DNA of 64,000 nt, taken from an uncultured Marinobacter sp. (GTDB taxonomy: Bacteria > Pseudomonadota > Gammaproteobacteria > Pseudomonadales > Oleiphilaceae). The stretch is from assembly GCF_947488835.1 (NCBI RefSeq), contig NZ_CANLBK010000003.1, positions 372,001-436,000 of the forward strand, in the 5' to 3' direction. Positions 29,601 through 37,384 of the stretch are shown here, piece by piece (position 1 is the stretch's first letter; every line of letters begins with the position of its first letter). The notes beneath the pieces were generated by a model. It did not search any database. It worked only from the letters and a program-made list of their open reading frames with translations, and was not told the origin of the DNA. The position numbers and the translations under genes were made by a program.

Positions 29601-30212
29601 TTTGAGTACAAGCTGGCCAACAGCACCGGATCGGTAGAGGTGCTGGACTTGATTAACAACCTGCGCCGCAACCACGAAGGCAAGATCTGCCGGCTGGTTA
29701 TCGCCGGTTCCAGCTTGCTTACCGGCAGCGGTAGCAGCAAAAAGCTCCGCTACGCCAACCTGATGCGGGACTGGGTAATTCATCTGGCCGGGCAACTGAC
29801 CACACAACCGTTTGAAACCCTGATTCTGGGCAAGGAAGAAGGCCGGAAAGTACGCTTTGCACCATTACCAAGAGAAACCGCCGCCAAGCATCTGGACGCC
29901 ATACTGGCGCACTGGATAGAAGCCAGCACCCGCGCGTTACCGCTGCACTGTGAGGCCGGATTTGCCTGGATTTACAGCTTCTACCAGAGCAAGAAATTCC
30001 TGGGTGACCACGAACGCGCCATCAGCGATGCCCAGCAGACATACGCCACTGCTTTGGAGCGGGACACTGGCTATTTACGAGGCGCTTTTGAAAGCGCAGA
30101 AGCCCTGATGGAAAGCGATGAATTTGAGGCCTTGCTGCACGCGCTTTATGTGCCCCTTTGGGAGGCCGAACAGGATAAATCCGCCGCTGGTCAGATTGAG
30201 GGCAAGCTATGA
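26664..30212 (+). CDS. recC: Exodeoxyribonuclease V subunit gamma (RecC)
   Basis: 1182-residue RecC, the subunit of RecBCD that splits the duplex and recognises Chi. The N-terminal helicase-like fold begins FHAVHANHLEDLRRAVVFI and has SNGIAQWLKLALAE and MDFLFPARFIWQAYRAVLP. Mid-protein landmarks are HDAHSPQREVEILHDQLL, PRDVMVMVPDINVYAPHIQAVFG, RAIPFRKVCLLGMNDGDYPR and REQLYISWVGRSIRDDSPRPPS. Length is slightly above E. coli (1122). It overlaps recB by four bases, and the order recC-recB-recD matches Pseudomonas. The ATG at 26664 follows AAGGAAAAGC. Confidence 0.96.
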   Translation: MPVHSAITPGFHAVHANHLEDLRRAVVFICQQNPLPPLQSETFLVQSNGIAQWLKLALAEKRSEDGSEGGLGIAAGMDFLFPARFIWQAYRAVLPDGEVPEQSPFDKRRLVWRLYRLLPELVHTDDVFNPLARFLEGSDTDLRAFQLAEKVADLFDQYQVFRADWLAAWEQGRDVVITARGEEKPVEDDTLWQPMLWRKLVEDTGAEAHTSRSQIHTRFMAEGQRITAPAHPSRLPKRIVVFGVSSLPRQALEALYVLSRFSQVVLCVHNPSQFYWADIVSDRELLKAERKRGKVHQTLSKIEDADQLHQHANPLLAAWGKQGRDYIRLLDEFDNPDEYRASFQTPDQKIDIFSEHGSDQAPCLLHQLQNDIYNLTPLQEIRNEQRELDLDHDHSIAFHDAHSPQREVEILHDQLLAAFNADATLRPRDVMVMVPDINVYAPHIQAVFGRYTSGLKRHIPFTISDQGQRHHEPVLIALETLMSLPRSRFGVSEIISLLEVPGVRDRFEIAEEEIPLARRWVEGANIRWGLHSAHRESLELPAGLDRNTWQSGLRSMLLGYGMGDDEPWAGVQPYGEIGGLQASLAGRLGEFVYRLETLWQELQASRTPQEWEELFSTMLEQFFHKVEGHDLLLLNRFRRQLEQWLEDTMAAGLDEQSLPLNIVKDVLLEGLDEGGLNQRFLAGKVNFATLMPMRAIPFRKVCLLGMNDGDYPRSRPPVDFDLMAQDYRPGDRSRREDDRYLFLEAMHSAREQLYISWVGRSIRDDSPRPPSVLVGQLQDHLDSLWQVPGKPKDSVTAALTTSHPLQPFSRDYFPQVQHARSLFTYEHEWRGAHGNEAEERREPQTALPYQQPEEPITLNDLAGFLKKPVDTFYQRRLQVRFEDVEDDDTDNENFELNGLDRWRLDTELIEQGLLKASNEDDLHERLESTLDRMARRGDLGMGVTEHRLRSDLSGRLPDLFQRYQSALAEWPETINEPLTFEYKLANSTGSVEVLDLINNLRRNHEGKICRLVIAGSSLLTGSGSSKKLRYANLMRDWVIHLAGQLTTQPFETLILGKEEGRKVRFAPLPRETAAKHLDAILAHWIEASTRALPLHCEAGFAWIYSFYQSKKFLGDHERAISDAQQTYATALERDTGYLRGAFESAEALMESDEFEALLHALYVPLWEAEQDKSAAGQIEGKL

Positions 30213-33200
30213 CGGCTACAACCGTGACGAAAAACCCGAACCTTGATCCACTGGCGCTTCCCCTGAACGGCAGCAGCCTGATTGAGGCCAGTGCGGGTAC
30301 CGGAAAAACCTTCACCATCGCCATTCTGTACGTGCGTTTTGTGCTGGGCCACGGACAACCCGAGGGCAGCCCCCTGGCTGCCGGCATGTTGCCGCCCAAC
30401 CTGCTGGTGGTCACCTTCACTGATGCCGCAACCAAGGAACTTCGGGATCGTATCCGCACCCGGCTCACACAAGCGGCCGAGGTGTTTTCCAGCAATGGAG
30501 AAAGCCTCCAACCCACGCCGGAAACCGCACTGATCCACCAACTCCGGGATAACAGCTATCCCGATCCGGCAACCTGGCCGGACTGCCGCAAAAAACTGCT
30601 ACTGGCCGCCGAATGGATGGACGAGGCTGCGGTGTCCACCATTCACGCCTGGTGTAACCGGATGCTCACCGAGCATGCGTTCGATAGCGGCAGCCTGTTC
30701 CGCCTGTCACTGGAAACCGACCAAAGTGAACTGCTCGATGAAGTCGCGCGGGATTACTGGCGCACCTTTATCTACCCGCTGTCGCCAGTACTGATGGACG
30801 AAGTGTTGAGCCACTGGAAAACCCCGGACAACTTGCGTGCCGCTGTGCATAACCTGCTTGGCGACGCTGATTCTTTCGACGTCGCCACCGACGATGTTAA
30901 GCAAGCCATCGAAGCCACTGTGCAAAAGCGCATGGAGCAGGCTCAGGCTCTGAAAGCCAACCCCTGGGCAGACTGGAAGCCTGAAGTCACCGACATGCTG
31001 ATTGCGCTCAACAAGAGCAAACGCCTGCACGGTGGCAGCATGAAGCCGATGATTGCCGCCTGGGACACACTGCTGGAGTGGGCCGCCTCCGATGAGCTTT
31101 ACCCGGAGGGTCTGGACAAAGCCGGTTTCCAGAACCAGACACCAGACATACTGCCCACAAAACTCAAAGGCGAGGGCGATGCACCCCATCATCCCGCTTT
31201 TGATGCCATTGCAGAGCTGATCGAATTCAGCCAGAGCCTGCCCAGCGCCGAGGCCGACATTCTCCGGCACGCCAGCCGCTGGATTGCAGCGCGGCTGGAA
31301 TCGGAAAAGCAAAAGCGCTCGGAAATGGGTTTTGACGACCTGCTCACACGGCTTGACGATGCCCTTCATGGCTCCCGTGGTGATCAACTGGCAGCCACCA
31401 TTCGTCGCCAGTTCCCGGTGGCGCTGATCGATGAATTTCAGGACACGGATCCGGTGCAATACCGCATCTTCAACCGCATTTACCGGGTTTCAGAGAATCA
31501 TCCGGATACCTGCCTGCTGATGATCGGCGACCCAAAACAGGCCATTTACGGCTTCCGCGGCGCCGACATCTACACTTACTTGGACGCCCGCACAGGCGCC
31601 CGCGACCGCACCTGGACACTGGGCCGCAACTTCCGTTCGTCCAAACCCATGGTGACAGCGGTCAACCGGGTATTTGAACATGGCGACCTCAACAGCCCGG
31701 AAGGTGCCTTCCTCTTCGGCAAAGGCGATACCTCACCCCTGCCATTTCAGGGGGTAGACGCCAACGGCACCAAGCGCCTGTGGTCGGTGAATGGCGAGGT
31801 ACAGCCCAGCCTCACCCTATGGTCACTGGAAAGCGATCAGGAGGACAAAAATGGCAATCGTAAAGGCCTCGCTAAAGGCGCTGCCACAACGGATGTAGCC
31901 GAAACCTGCGCCAGCGAAATTGCCCGCCTGCTGACACTTGGCCAACAAGGGCTGGCAGGATTTGCTCTCGAAGAGAACAAAGAAGACCTGGAGCCAGTTG
32001 AGCCCAAAGACATCGCCATTCTGGTGAATAATCGCAAAGAAGCGGCGGCAGTGCGGGATGCTCTGGGCCAAAGGCGCATCAAGAGTGTGTACCTGTCTGA
32101 CCGGGATTCGGTGCTTACTTCTCAGGAATCAAAGGAAGTGCTGTGCTGGCTTAAAGCCTTTGCCGAGCCGCGGCAACTGGCCTACGCCCGGGCCGCTCTT
32201 GCCACCCCCACGCTCGGCTTGCCCTGGCGCTATCTTGACCAGCTATTGACCGACGAGATGGCGCTGGAGCGGGAAATTGACCGCTTTATGGGCTATCAGA
32301 AGCAATGGCAGAGCCAAGGCGTACTGCCCATGCTGCGCAGCTTCCTGATGGACTTTGATGTACCCGGCCGTCTGCTACAGCACCCCGAGGGCGAACGCCG
32401 GCTGACCGACATTTTGCACATTGCCGAACTATTGCAACAAGACAGCCTGCAACTGGACGGCGAACATGCACTGGTGCATCACTACACCCAGATTCTGCGG
32501 GCGGCAGACGAAGAGGACGAACACCGCACCCTGCGCCTGGAAAGCGATGCCGGTCTGGTGAAAGTGATTACCGTGCACAAATCGAAAGGCCTGGAATATC
32601 CCTTGGTGTTCCTGCCCTTCGGCGCAGCCTTCCGCGCTCAAAGCGAAAAACAATCGTTCGTGCGCTATCACGATTACAACTCAAAACTGATCACCGTATT
32701 TGATCCAACACCGGAAGACGTTGCCCGAGCAGATCAGGAGCGGCTCGGCGAGGACATTCGCAAACTCTACGTGGCTCTGACCCGCGCCCGCTTTGCCACC
32801 TGGGTCGGCGTTGCCGAGATCGAGAATTGGCACCTCAGCGGCCTGGGTTATCTGCTGGGAGAGGAACCTGCAGCGCAACATCCCTTGAGTGAGGCGCTCG
32901 CACAACTGGTTAATAGCCACACTGAGTTATGCACAGAACCACTGCCGGCAGCGACAGCATTGCGCTACACCCCAGCCGAACCTGCAGCACTCGGCCCTGC
33001 ATTAACCTCAACCCGCGAAGCACGTGAAGACTGGTGGATTGCCAGCTACTCGTCACTGGAATACAGCAGTCTCTCTGGCACAGGCATAGCCTTCGCCGGA
33101 GAAGTAGAAGACGCCGAAACCCAGAACCTGCTGGAAGAGGGCGCTCACAACCCTGAGGATGAGGACACAGCGATTCTGCTCAGCCACAGCCTGCACAATT

Positions 33201-33937
33201 TCCCGAAAGGCGCAGGCCCAGGCACCTTCCTGCACGATCTGTTGGAGTGGTGCGTACAACAGGGCCTGCAACACATTGTGGATAACCCCGAACACTTACG
33301 TGAACAGCTCATTCGCCGTTGCAGCACGCGGGGCTGGACTGACTGGGTAGATACGCTTGAAAACTGGATACTTGCGCTCATTCGCCAGCCACTGCCATTG
33401 AGTCGCAATGGCGGTGAAAGCGTCAGCCTGACCGCCCTTGACACTCTGCGCCCGGAACTGGAGTTCTGGTTTGAGAGTCGTAACGTAAGCACGCGAGCCA
33501 TGGACAAACTGGTGACTCAACACACCCTCAACGGCGCGGACCGACCGCGAGTGGATGACGGGCGCTTCAACGGCATGTTGAAAGGCTTTATCGACCTGGT
33601 GTTTGAACATAACGGGCAATATTACGTGCTGGACTACAAATCCAACTATCTTGGCGATAACGATAGCGCCTACACAGATCAGGCCATGGGCGAGGCGATT
33701 CTGGAGAAACGCTACGACCTGCAGTACATCCTCTATCTGCTGGCTCTGCACCGTTTATTGAAGGCTCGCCTGCCGGATTACGACTACGACCAACACATCG
33801 GCGGCGCGGTGTATCTGTTTTTGCGCGGCGTGAACGCGCCGGGAGCCGGGGCGTTTACCGACAAACCACCCAGAGAATTGATTGAACAACTGGATGCTAT
33901 GTTCGATGGCAAGGCAGCCGGGGAGGTAGCGGCATGA
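30209..33937 (+). CDS. recB: Exodeoxyribonuclease V subunit beta (RecB)
   Basis: 1242-residue RecB, a 3'-5' UvrD-family helicase plus nuclease. Walker A EASAGTGKT (26-34), the motif II region IDEFQDTDPVQYRIF (about 408), GDPKQAIYGFRGADIYTYL, VITVHKSKGLEYPLVFLP and LYVALTRARFATWV give a complete SF1 helicase. The C-terminal nuclease domain shows FIDLVFEHNGQYYVLDYKSNYLG, with the D and DYK catalytic residues (about 1130). It is coupled to recC and recD by four-base overlaps. Confidence 0.97.
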   Translation: MTATTVTKNPNLDPLALPLNGSSLIEASAGTGKTFTIAILYVRFVLGHGQPEGSPLAAGMLPPNLLVVTFTDAATKELRDRIRTRLTQAAEVFSSNGESLQPTPETALIHQLRDNSYPDPATWPDCRKKLLLAAEWMDEAAVSTIHAWCNRMLTEHAFDSGSLFRLSLETDQSELLDEVARDYWRTFIYPLSPVLMDEVLSHWKTPDNLRAAVHNLLGDADSFDVATDDVKQAIEATVQKRMEQAQALKANPWADWKPEVTDMLIALNKSKRLHGGSMKPMIAAWDTLLEWAASDELYPEGLDKAGFQNQTPDILPTKLKGEGDAPHHPAFDAIAELIEFSQSLPSAEADILRHASRWIAARLESEKQKRSEMGFDDLLTRLDDALHGSRGDQLAATIRRQFPVALIDEFQDTDPVQYRIFNRIYRVSENHPDTCLLMIGDPKQAIYGFRGADIYTYLDARTGARDRTWTLGRNFRSSKPMVTAVNRVFEHGDLNSPEGAFLFGKGDTSPLPFQGVDANGTKRLWSVNGEVQPSLTLWSLESDQEDKNGNRKGLAKGAATTDVAETCASEIARLLTLGQQGLAGFALEENKEDLEPVEPKDIAILVNNRKEAAAVRDALGQRRIKSVYLSDRDSVLTSQESKEVLCWLKAFAEPRQLAYARAALATPTLGLPWRYLDQLLTDEMALEREIDRFMGYQKQWQSQGVLPMLRSFLMDFDVPGRLLQHPEGERRLTDILHIAELLQQDSLQLDGEHALVHHYTQILRAADEEDEHRTLRLESDAGLVKVITVHKSKGLEYPLVFLPFGAAFRAQSEKQSFVRYHDYNSKLITVFDPTPEDVARADQERLGEDIRKLYVALTRARFATWVGVAEIENWHLSGLGYLLGEEPAAQHPLSEALAQLVNSHTELCTEPLPAATALRYTPAEPAALGPALTSTREAREDWWIASYSSLEYSSLSGTGIAFAGEVEDAETQNLLEEGAHNPEDEDTAILLSHSLHNFPKGAGPGTFLHDLLEWCVQQGLQHIVDNPEHLREQLIRRCSTRGWTDWVDTLENWILALIRQPLPLSRNGGESVSLTALDTLRPELEFWFESRNVSTRAMDKLVTQHTLNGADRPRVDDGRFNGMLKGFIDLVFEHNGQYYVLDYKSNYLGDNDSAYTDQAMGEAILEKRYDLQYILYLLALHRLLKARLPDYDYDQHIGGAVYLFLRGVNAPGAGAFTDKPPRELIEQLDAMFDGKAAGEVAA

Positions 33938-36183
33938 GTAAGACAAGGAATACCGAAAACCAGTTTTCCTTTGATCTGGACGAAGCCGAAGACACTGGCC
34001 TGGCCTTGGAGCAAACCGAAACTGTTCTGGAGCTTCTGGATAGCTGGCAGCAAGCCGGCTGGATTCGCCCTCTGGATGTACGCTTTGCGCGGTTGATTCA
34101 GGATCTGTCGGAAGAGCAGGGCGAAGCACCGCAACCTCTGGTTTTGCTGCTTGCGGCACTGACATCCCATCAGGTTGGCCGGGGCCACGTGTGTGTGGAT
34201 CTGGCTGATCTGCTAGCCGATGCAAACAGCACTCTCTCCTTGCCAACGGAGGAGCAAGAAAACGCCGACAGCAACCTCAATGGCCCCGAAGAAGTACTGG
34301 CTCGCGTATCCACGGAACAATGCTTGGATGCTCTGGGCATGGCTCTGGCGGTAAGTGATGGTTCACATACTACGCCTCTGATATTGAGTGGTACTCGCCT
34401 CTACCTGCGCCGGTTCTGGCGTTACGAGCAGCACATTGCCGCCGGCATTCTGCAGCGACTGGCGCAGCCGTCCACCCTCGCAGACCCGTCTTCAGCAGCT
34501 GCCATAACACTGAGCAAATCTCTGGACGTACTGTTTAAATCACAGGGTTCTCCGGTGGATTATCAAAAGCTCGCCTGTGCCTTGACCGCCCGCAATCGGT
34601 TCGCCGTTATTACCGGAGGCCCCGGCACCGGCAAAACCACCACTGTAGTAAATTTGCTGGCAGCCCTGCAGTCCGTCGCAGGCGAATCCAGCGAGCGGGA
34701 TGGGCGCAAATACCGTATTCGCCTGGCAGCACCCACAGGCAAAGCCGCAGCCCGATTGAACGAATCGATCGGCGGTGCCGTCAGCCGTCTACCACTGGCG
34801 CAGTTGCCAGGGCAAGTGTCTCTGGCGGACATTCCCACCAAAGTGACCACACTCCACAGGCTTCTAGGCAGCCGCCCGGACACCCGCAAATTTCGCCATA
34901 ACCGCGACAATCCACTGCTGGTGGATATCCTGGTGATCGACGAAGCCTCGATGGTGGATCTGGATATGATGGCATCGGTATTTGACGCCCTGCCGGCCAA
35001 CGCTCAGCTCATACTGCTGGGCGACAAGGATCAGCTGGCCTCGGTAGACGCCGGCGCAGTTTTAGGTGAGTTGTGCCAGCGCGCGCCAGATGGGCATTAC
35101 CTGCCCGCCACGGTGCAATGGTTAAAAGCCATCACCGGCACCGACATCCCTGAAAGCCTGCAAAACTCCGAAGGCCAGCCGCTGGATCAGGCGGTGGCCA
35201 TGTTACGCAAGAGTTATCGTTTTGCCGAAGGCAGTGGCATTCGCCAACTGGCCGAGGCGGTCAACACCAACACCTTGAGCGACAGCATGCTTCAGCAGGC
35301 TCGCAGCGCCGGTTTTGAGGATGTCGTGTGGCTGAATGGCAGTACTAACAAACCCTCTCAGGAAGACGCTCAGGCGCTCATCTGCCGCCATGCGGTCAGT
35401 GGCAGCCCGGAAGCTTTCCACAATAACGGGGAAGGGCGCATCGATGCCAACAACCAACCTCTGCCACCACCCGTCGGCTACCGTCATTACTTATCCCTGA
35501 TGCAGAGCCACACTCTGGACGGAAACAGCACAACAGAGCAGTGGGACGAGCTGGCAAGATCCGTGTTGGAGGCCTTCAGTGATTTTCAGGTGCTCTGCGC
35601 TCTGCGCCGCGGCCCTTGGGGTGTAGAAGGGCTCAACGAACTCATCGCCCACCACTTGCTCAAGCAAAGGCTGATTCCACGGGCAGAGGGCTGGTACGCC
35701 GGGCGCCCGGTGCTGATTACCGGAAATGATTACAACCTGGGCCTGATGAACGGCGATGTGGGCATTACCTTCAGCCTGCCTTGGGGAGCTAGCGACAAGA
35801 ACAACGACGAGCAACCACAGCCAGTATTACGCGTGGCCTTTCCCAGCAGTGACGGCAGCGGCGACATCCGCTGGATATCACCCAGCCGACTGCAACAATT
35901 GGAAACCGTGTACGCCATGACCGTGCATAAATCCCAGGGCTCGGAGTTCAATCACACCTGTATGGTACTGCCAGATCGCCTCAGCCCCGTACTCACACGG
36001 GAACTGGTCTATACCGGTATCACCCGTGCTAAGAACTGGTTTAGCCTGATTCCCGGCGATGCCAGCGTGTTCAGCGACGGCGTCGCCCAGAGGGTAGTAC
36101 GCGCTTCCGGGTTAGCGTCGGTGTTGGCGTCTGGATTGGTGCCTGAGTTGGAGGAGGCAAGCCAAGACTCTGCTGAATCTTGA
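33934..36183 (+). CDS. recD: Exodeoxyribonuclease V subunit alpha (RecD)
   Basis: 749-residue RecD, the 5'-3' SF1B helicase of RecBCD. Walker A is GGPGTGKTTT (228-237), followed by LAAPTGKAAARLNESI, VTTLHRLLG, IDEASMVDLDMM, LGDKDQLASVDAGAVLGE and, near the C-terminus, YAMTVHKSQGSEF and LVYTGITRAKNWFSLI. It is longer than E. coli RecD (608, recalled); extra residues are at the acidic N-terminus and in loops. After the usual ending (RASGLASVL) about 20 additional residues follow, ending EEASQDSAES. That end runs 113 bases into the convergent tail-sheath gene. Confidence 0.95.
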   Translation: MSKTRNTENQFSFDLDEAEDTGLALEQTETVLELLDSWQQAGWIRPLDVRFARLIQDLSEEQGEAPQPLVLLLAALTSHQVGRGHVCVDLADLLADANSTLSLPTEEQENADSNLNGPEEVLARVSTEQCLDALGMALAVSDGSHTTPLILSGTRLYLRRFWRYEQHIAAGILQRLAQPSTLADPSSAAAITLSKSLDVLFKSQGSPVDYQKLACALTARNRFAVITGGPGTGKTTTVVNLLAALQSVAGESSERDGRKYRIRLAAPTGKAAARLNESIGGAVSRLPLAQLPGQVSLADIPTKVTTLHRLLGSRPDTRKFRHNRDNPLLVDILVIDEASMVDLDMMASVFDALPANAQLILLGDKDQLASVDAGAVLGELCQRAPDGHYLPATVQWLKAITGTDIPESLQNSEGQPLDQAVAMLRKSYRFAEGSGIRQLAEAVNTNTLSDSMLQQARSAGFEDVVWLNGSTNKPSQEDAQALICRHAVSGSPEAFHNNGEGRIDANNQPLPPPVGYRHYLSLMQSHTLDGNSTTEQWDELARSVLEAFSDFQVLCALRRGPWGVEGLNELIAHHLLKQRLIPRAEGWYAGRPVLITGNDYNLGLMNGDVGITFSLPWGASDKNNDEQPQPVLRVAFPSSDGSGDIRWISPSRLQQLETVYAMTVHKSQGSEFNHTCMVLPDRLSPVLTRELVYTGITRAKNWFSLIPGDASVFSDGVAQRVVRASGLASVLASGLVPELEEASQDSAES

Positions 36184-37300
36184 GAACAACGAACTCTGCC
36201 GGGCGCATAGGAGCAAAGCCCACCAACAGATTAACGCGGCCCAAGTCGATATCGCTCTGCGTGGTGGTGCTGGAATCGCAGCGTACAAACCAGGCTTCAG
36301 ATGCCTTCGCACCTTGAAATGCACCCAGTTGAAATAGGCTGTGCATAAAGGCGCTGACAGCTATCCGTACCTGCGCCCACAAGCGCTCGCCATTTGGCTC
36401 GGTCATGGCCAATTCCAGTCCACGGGAAAGGCTTTCCTCAATGAACAGCGCCGTGCGGCGGACGGAGATATATTTATATTCGCTCTCCCCCGAATGTTCA
36501 AAGCCGGCCATAGTACGCGCACCCCAGACCATCGCGCCGCCGGCAAATTGGCGCAGCGCGTTGATTCCCTGGGGGTTCGTTATGCTGTTATCGGCACTCG
36601 TAATCACATGCTCTAAGCCTGTCACACCCAGAATAGCAGCATCCTTACCCGCCGGTGCTTTCCAGACGCCGCGCTGAGTGTCGGTACGCGACATAATGCC
36701 CGCGATGGTGCCGGCCGGATCAATAGGCAAAGTCGAAGAAGCGGCCATGGTACGAGGCCAGTAGATGGCGGCATGGTCGATAACATTTCCGATACGCATC
36801 TCTGCAACCCCGGCTGCAGCCTCAGCCGCCGTTTGCCAGTCGCCCTGGGGGTCAACAATCAAAAACGCCCGTTGGCGCTGGCAGAATACGCTAGCCGTGC
36901 CCCACAGTTGTTGCCGTTGGTCATCCGTCTGCGCCAAACCCCGAGGCAAGGTCAGTAAATTGAATGTATCTACTTCAGACTCAACCGTACTGAAGGCGTT
37001 TTCGTAGTCGACGAGTTCAGGCGTGTTTCCGTCGTCACCTTCAATGCGCACTACGATCGCCTTGGAACCGCCGTTGAGGAAAAACTGTTTAACTTGCAGC
37101 GCAATTTCGCCATAAGAAACATCAACGCCGAAGATCTGCTCAAACTCGCCAAACCCTCGAATGATAGTCGGGCGGTTCAGATCACCTTGGCGGGCCATAC
37201 CGATAAAGAGCGTTATTGATGTCGGCACACCCGCTATGGTGTTCACTCCCGAGGATGTTTCCTCAACATAAACGCCGGGGTATCTCAGACGTGTTGGCAT
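36071..37300 (-). CDS. Orphan phage/contractile-injection tail sheath protein
   Basis: 409-residue tail sheath (subtilisin-like domain, tail sheath protein FI/COG3497 type), the contractile outer tube of phage tails and related injection systems. The N-terminus MPTRLRYPGVYVEETSSGVNTIAGVPTSITLFIG, the block GGSKAIVVRIEGDDG, KAPAGKDAAILGVTGLEH and the ending RPAEFVVLKIQQ are family landmarks. The ATG at 37300 has AGGGA before it; an upstream in-frame start (37354) adds an unlikely extension. No other tail, baseplate, tube or spike gene is nearby. After the conserved end a P/T/R-rich tail (about 31 residues, ending GRRRR) is encoded antisense to the recD 3' end. Either a remnant of a lost cluster or a domesticated protein. 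Confidence 0.85.
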   Translation of the reverse strand: MPTRLRYPGVYVEETSSGVNTIAGVPTSITLFIGMARQGDLNRPTIIRGFGEFEQIFGVDVSYGEIALQVKQFFLNGGSKAIVVRIEGDDGNTPELVDYENAFSTVESEVDTFNLLTLPRGLAQTDDQRQQLWGTASVFCQRQRAFLIVDPQGDWQTAAEAAAGVAEMRIGNVIDHAAIYWPRTMAASSTLPIDPAGTIAGIMSRTDTQRGVWKAPAGKDAAILGVTGLEHVITSADNSITNPQGINALRQFAGGAMVWGARTMAGFEHSGESEYKYISVRRTALFIEESLSRGLELAMTEPNGERLWAQVRIAVSAFMHSLFQLGAFQGAKASEAWFVRCDSSTTTQSDIDLGRVNLLVGFAPMRPAEFVVLKIQQSLGLPPPTQAPIQTPTPTLTRKRVLPSGRRRR

Positions 37301-37384
37301 AGTCGTTCCCTGCAAACAATCCATCGAACAGCTTAAACTCACCATAGACCACAATTCTTAGCTCTACATATCGGCCAGGTTAAC

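Noticed and set aside
36071..36183. Frameshift or assembly error at the recD/tail-sheath overlap
   Set aside because: Both frames stay open and both proteins have intact cores, so a real overlap is simpler; raw reads would settle it.
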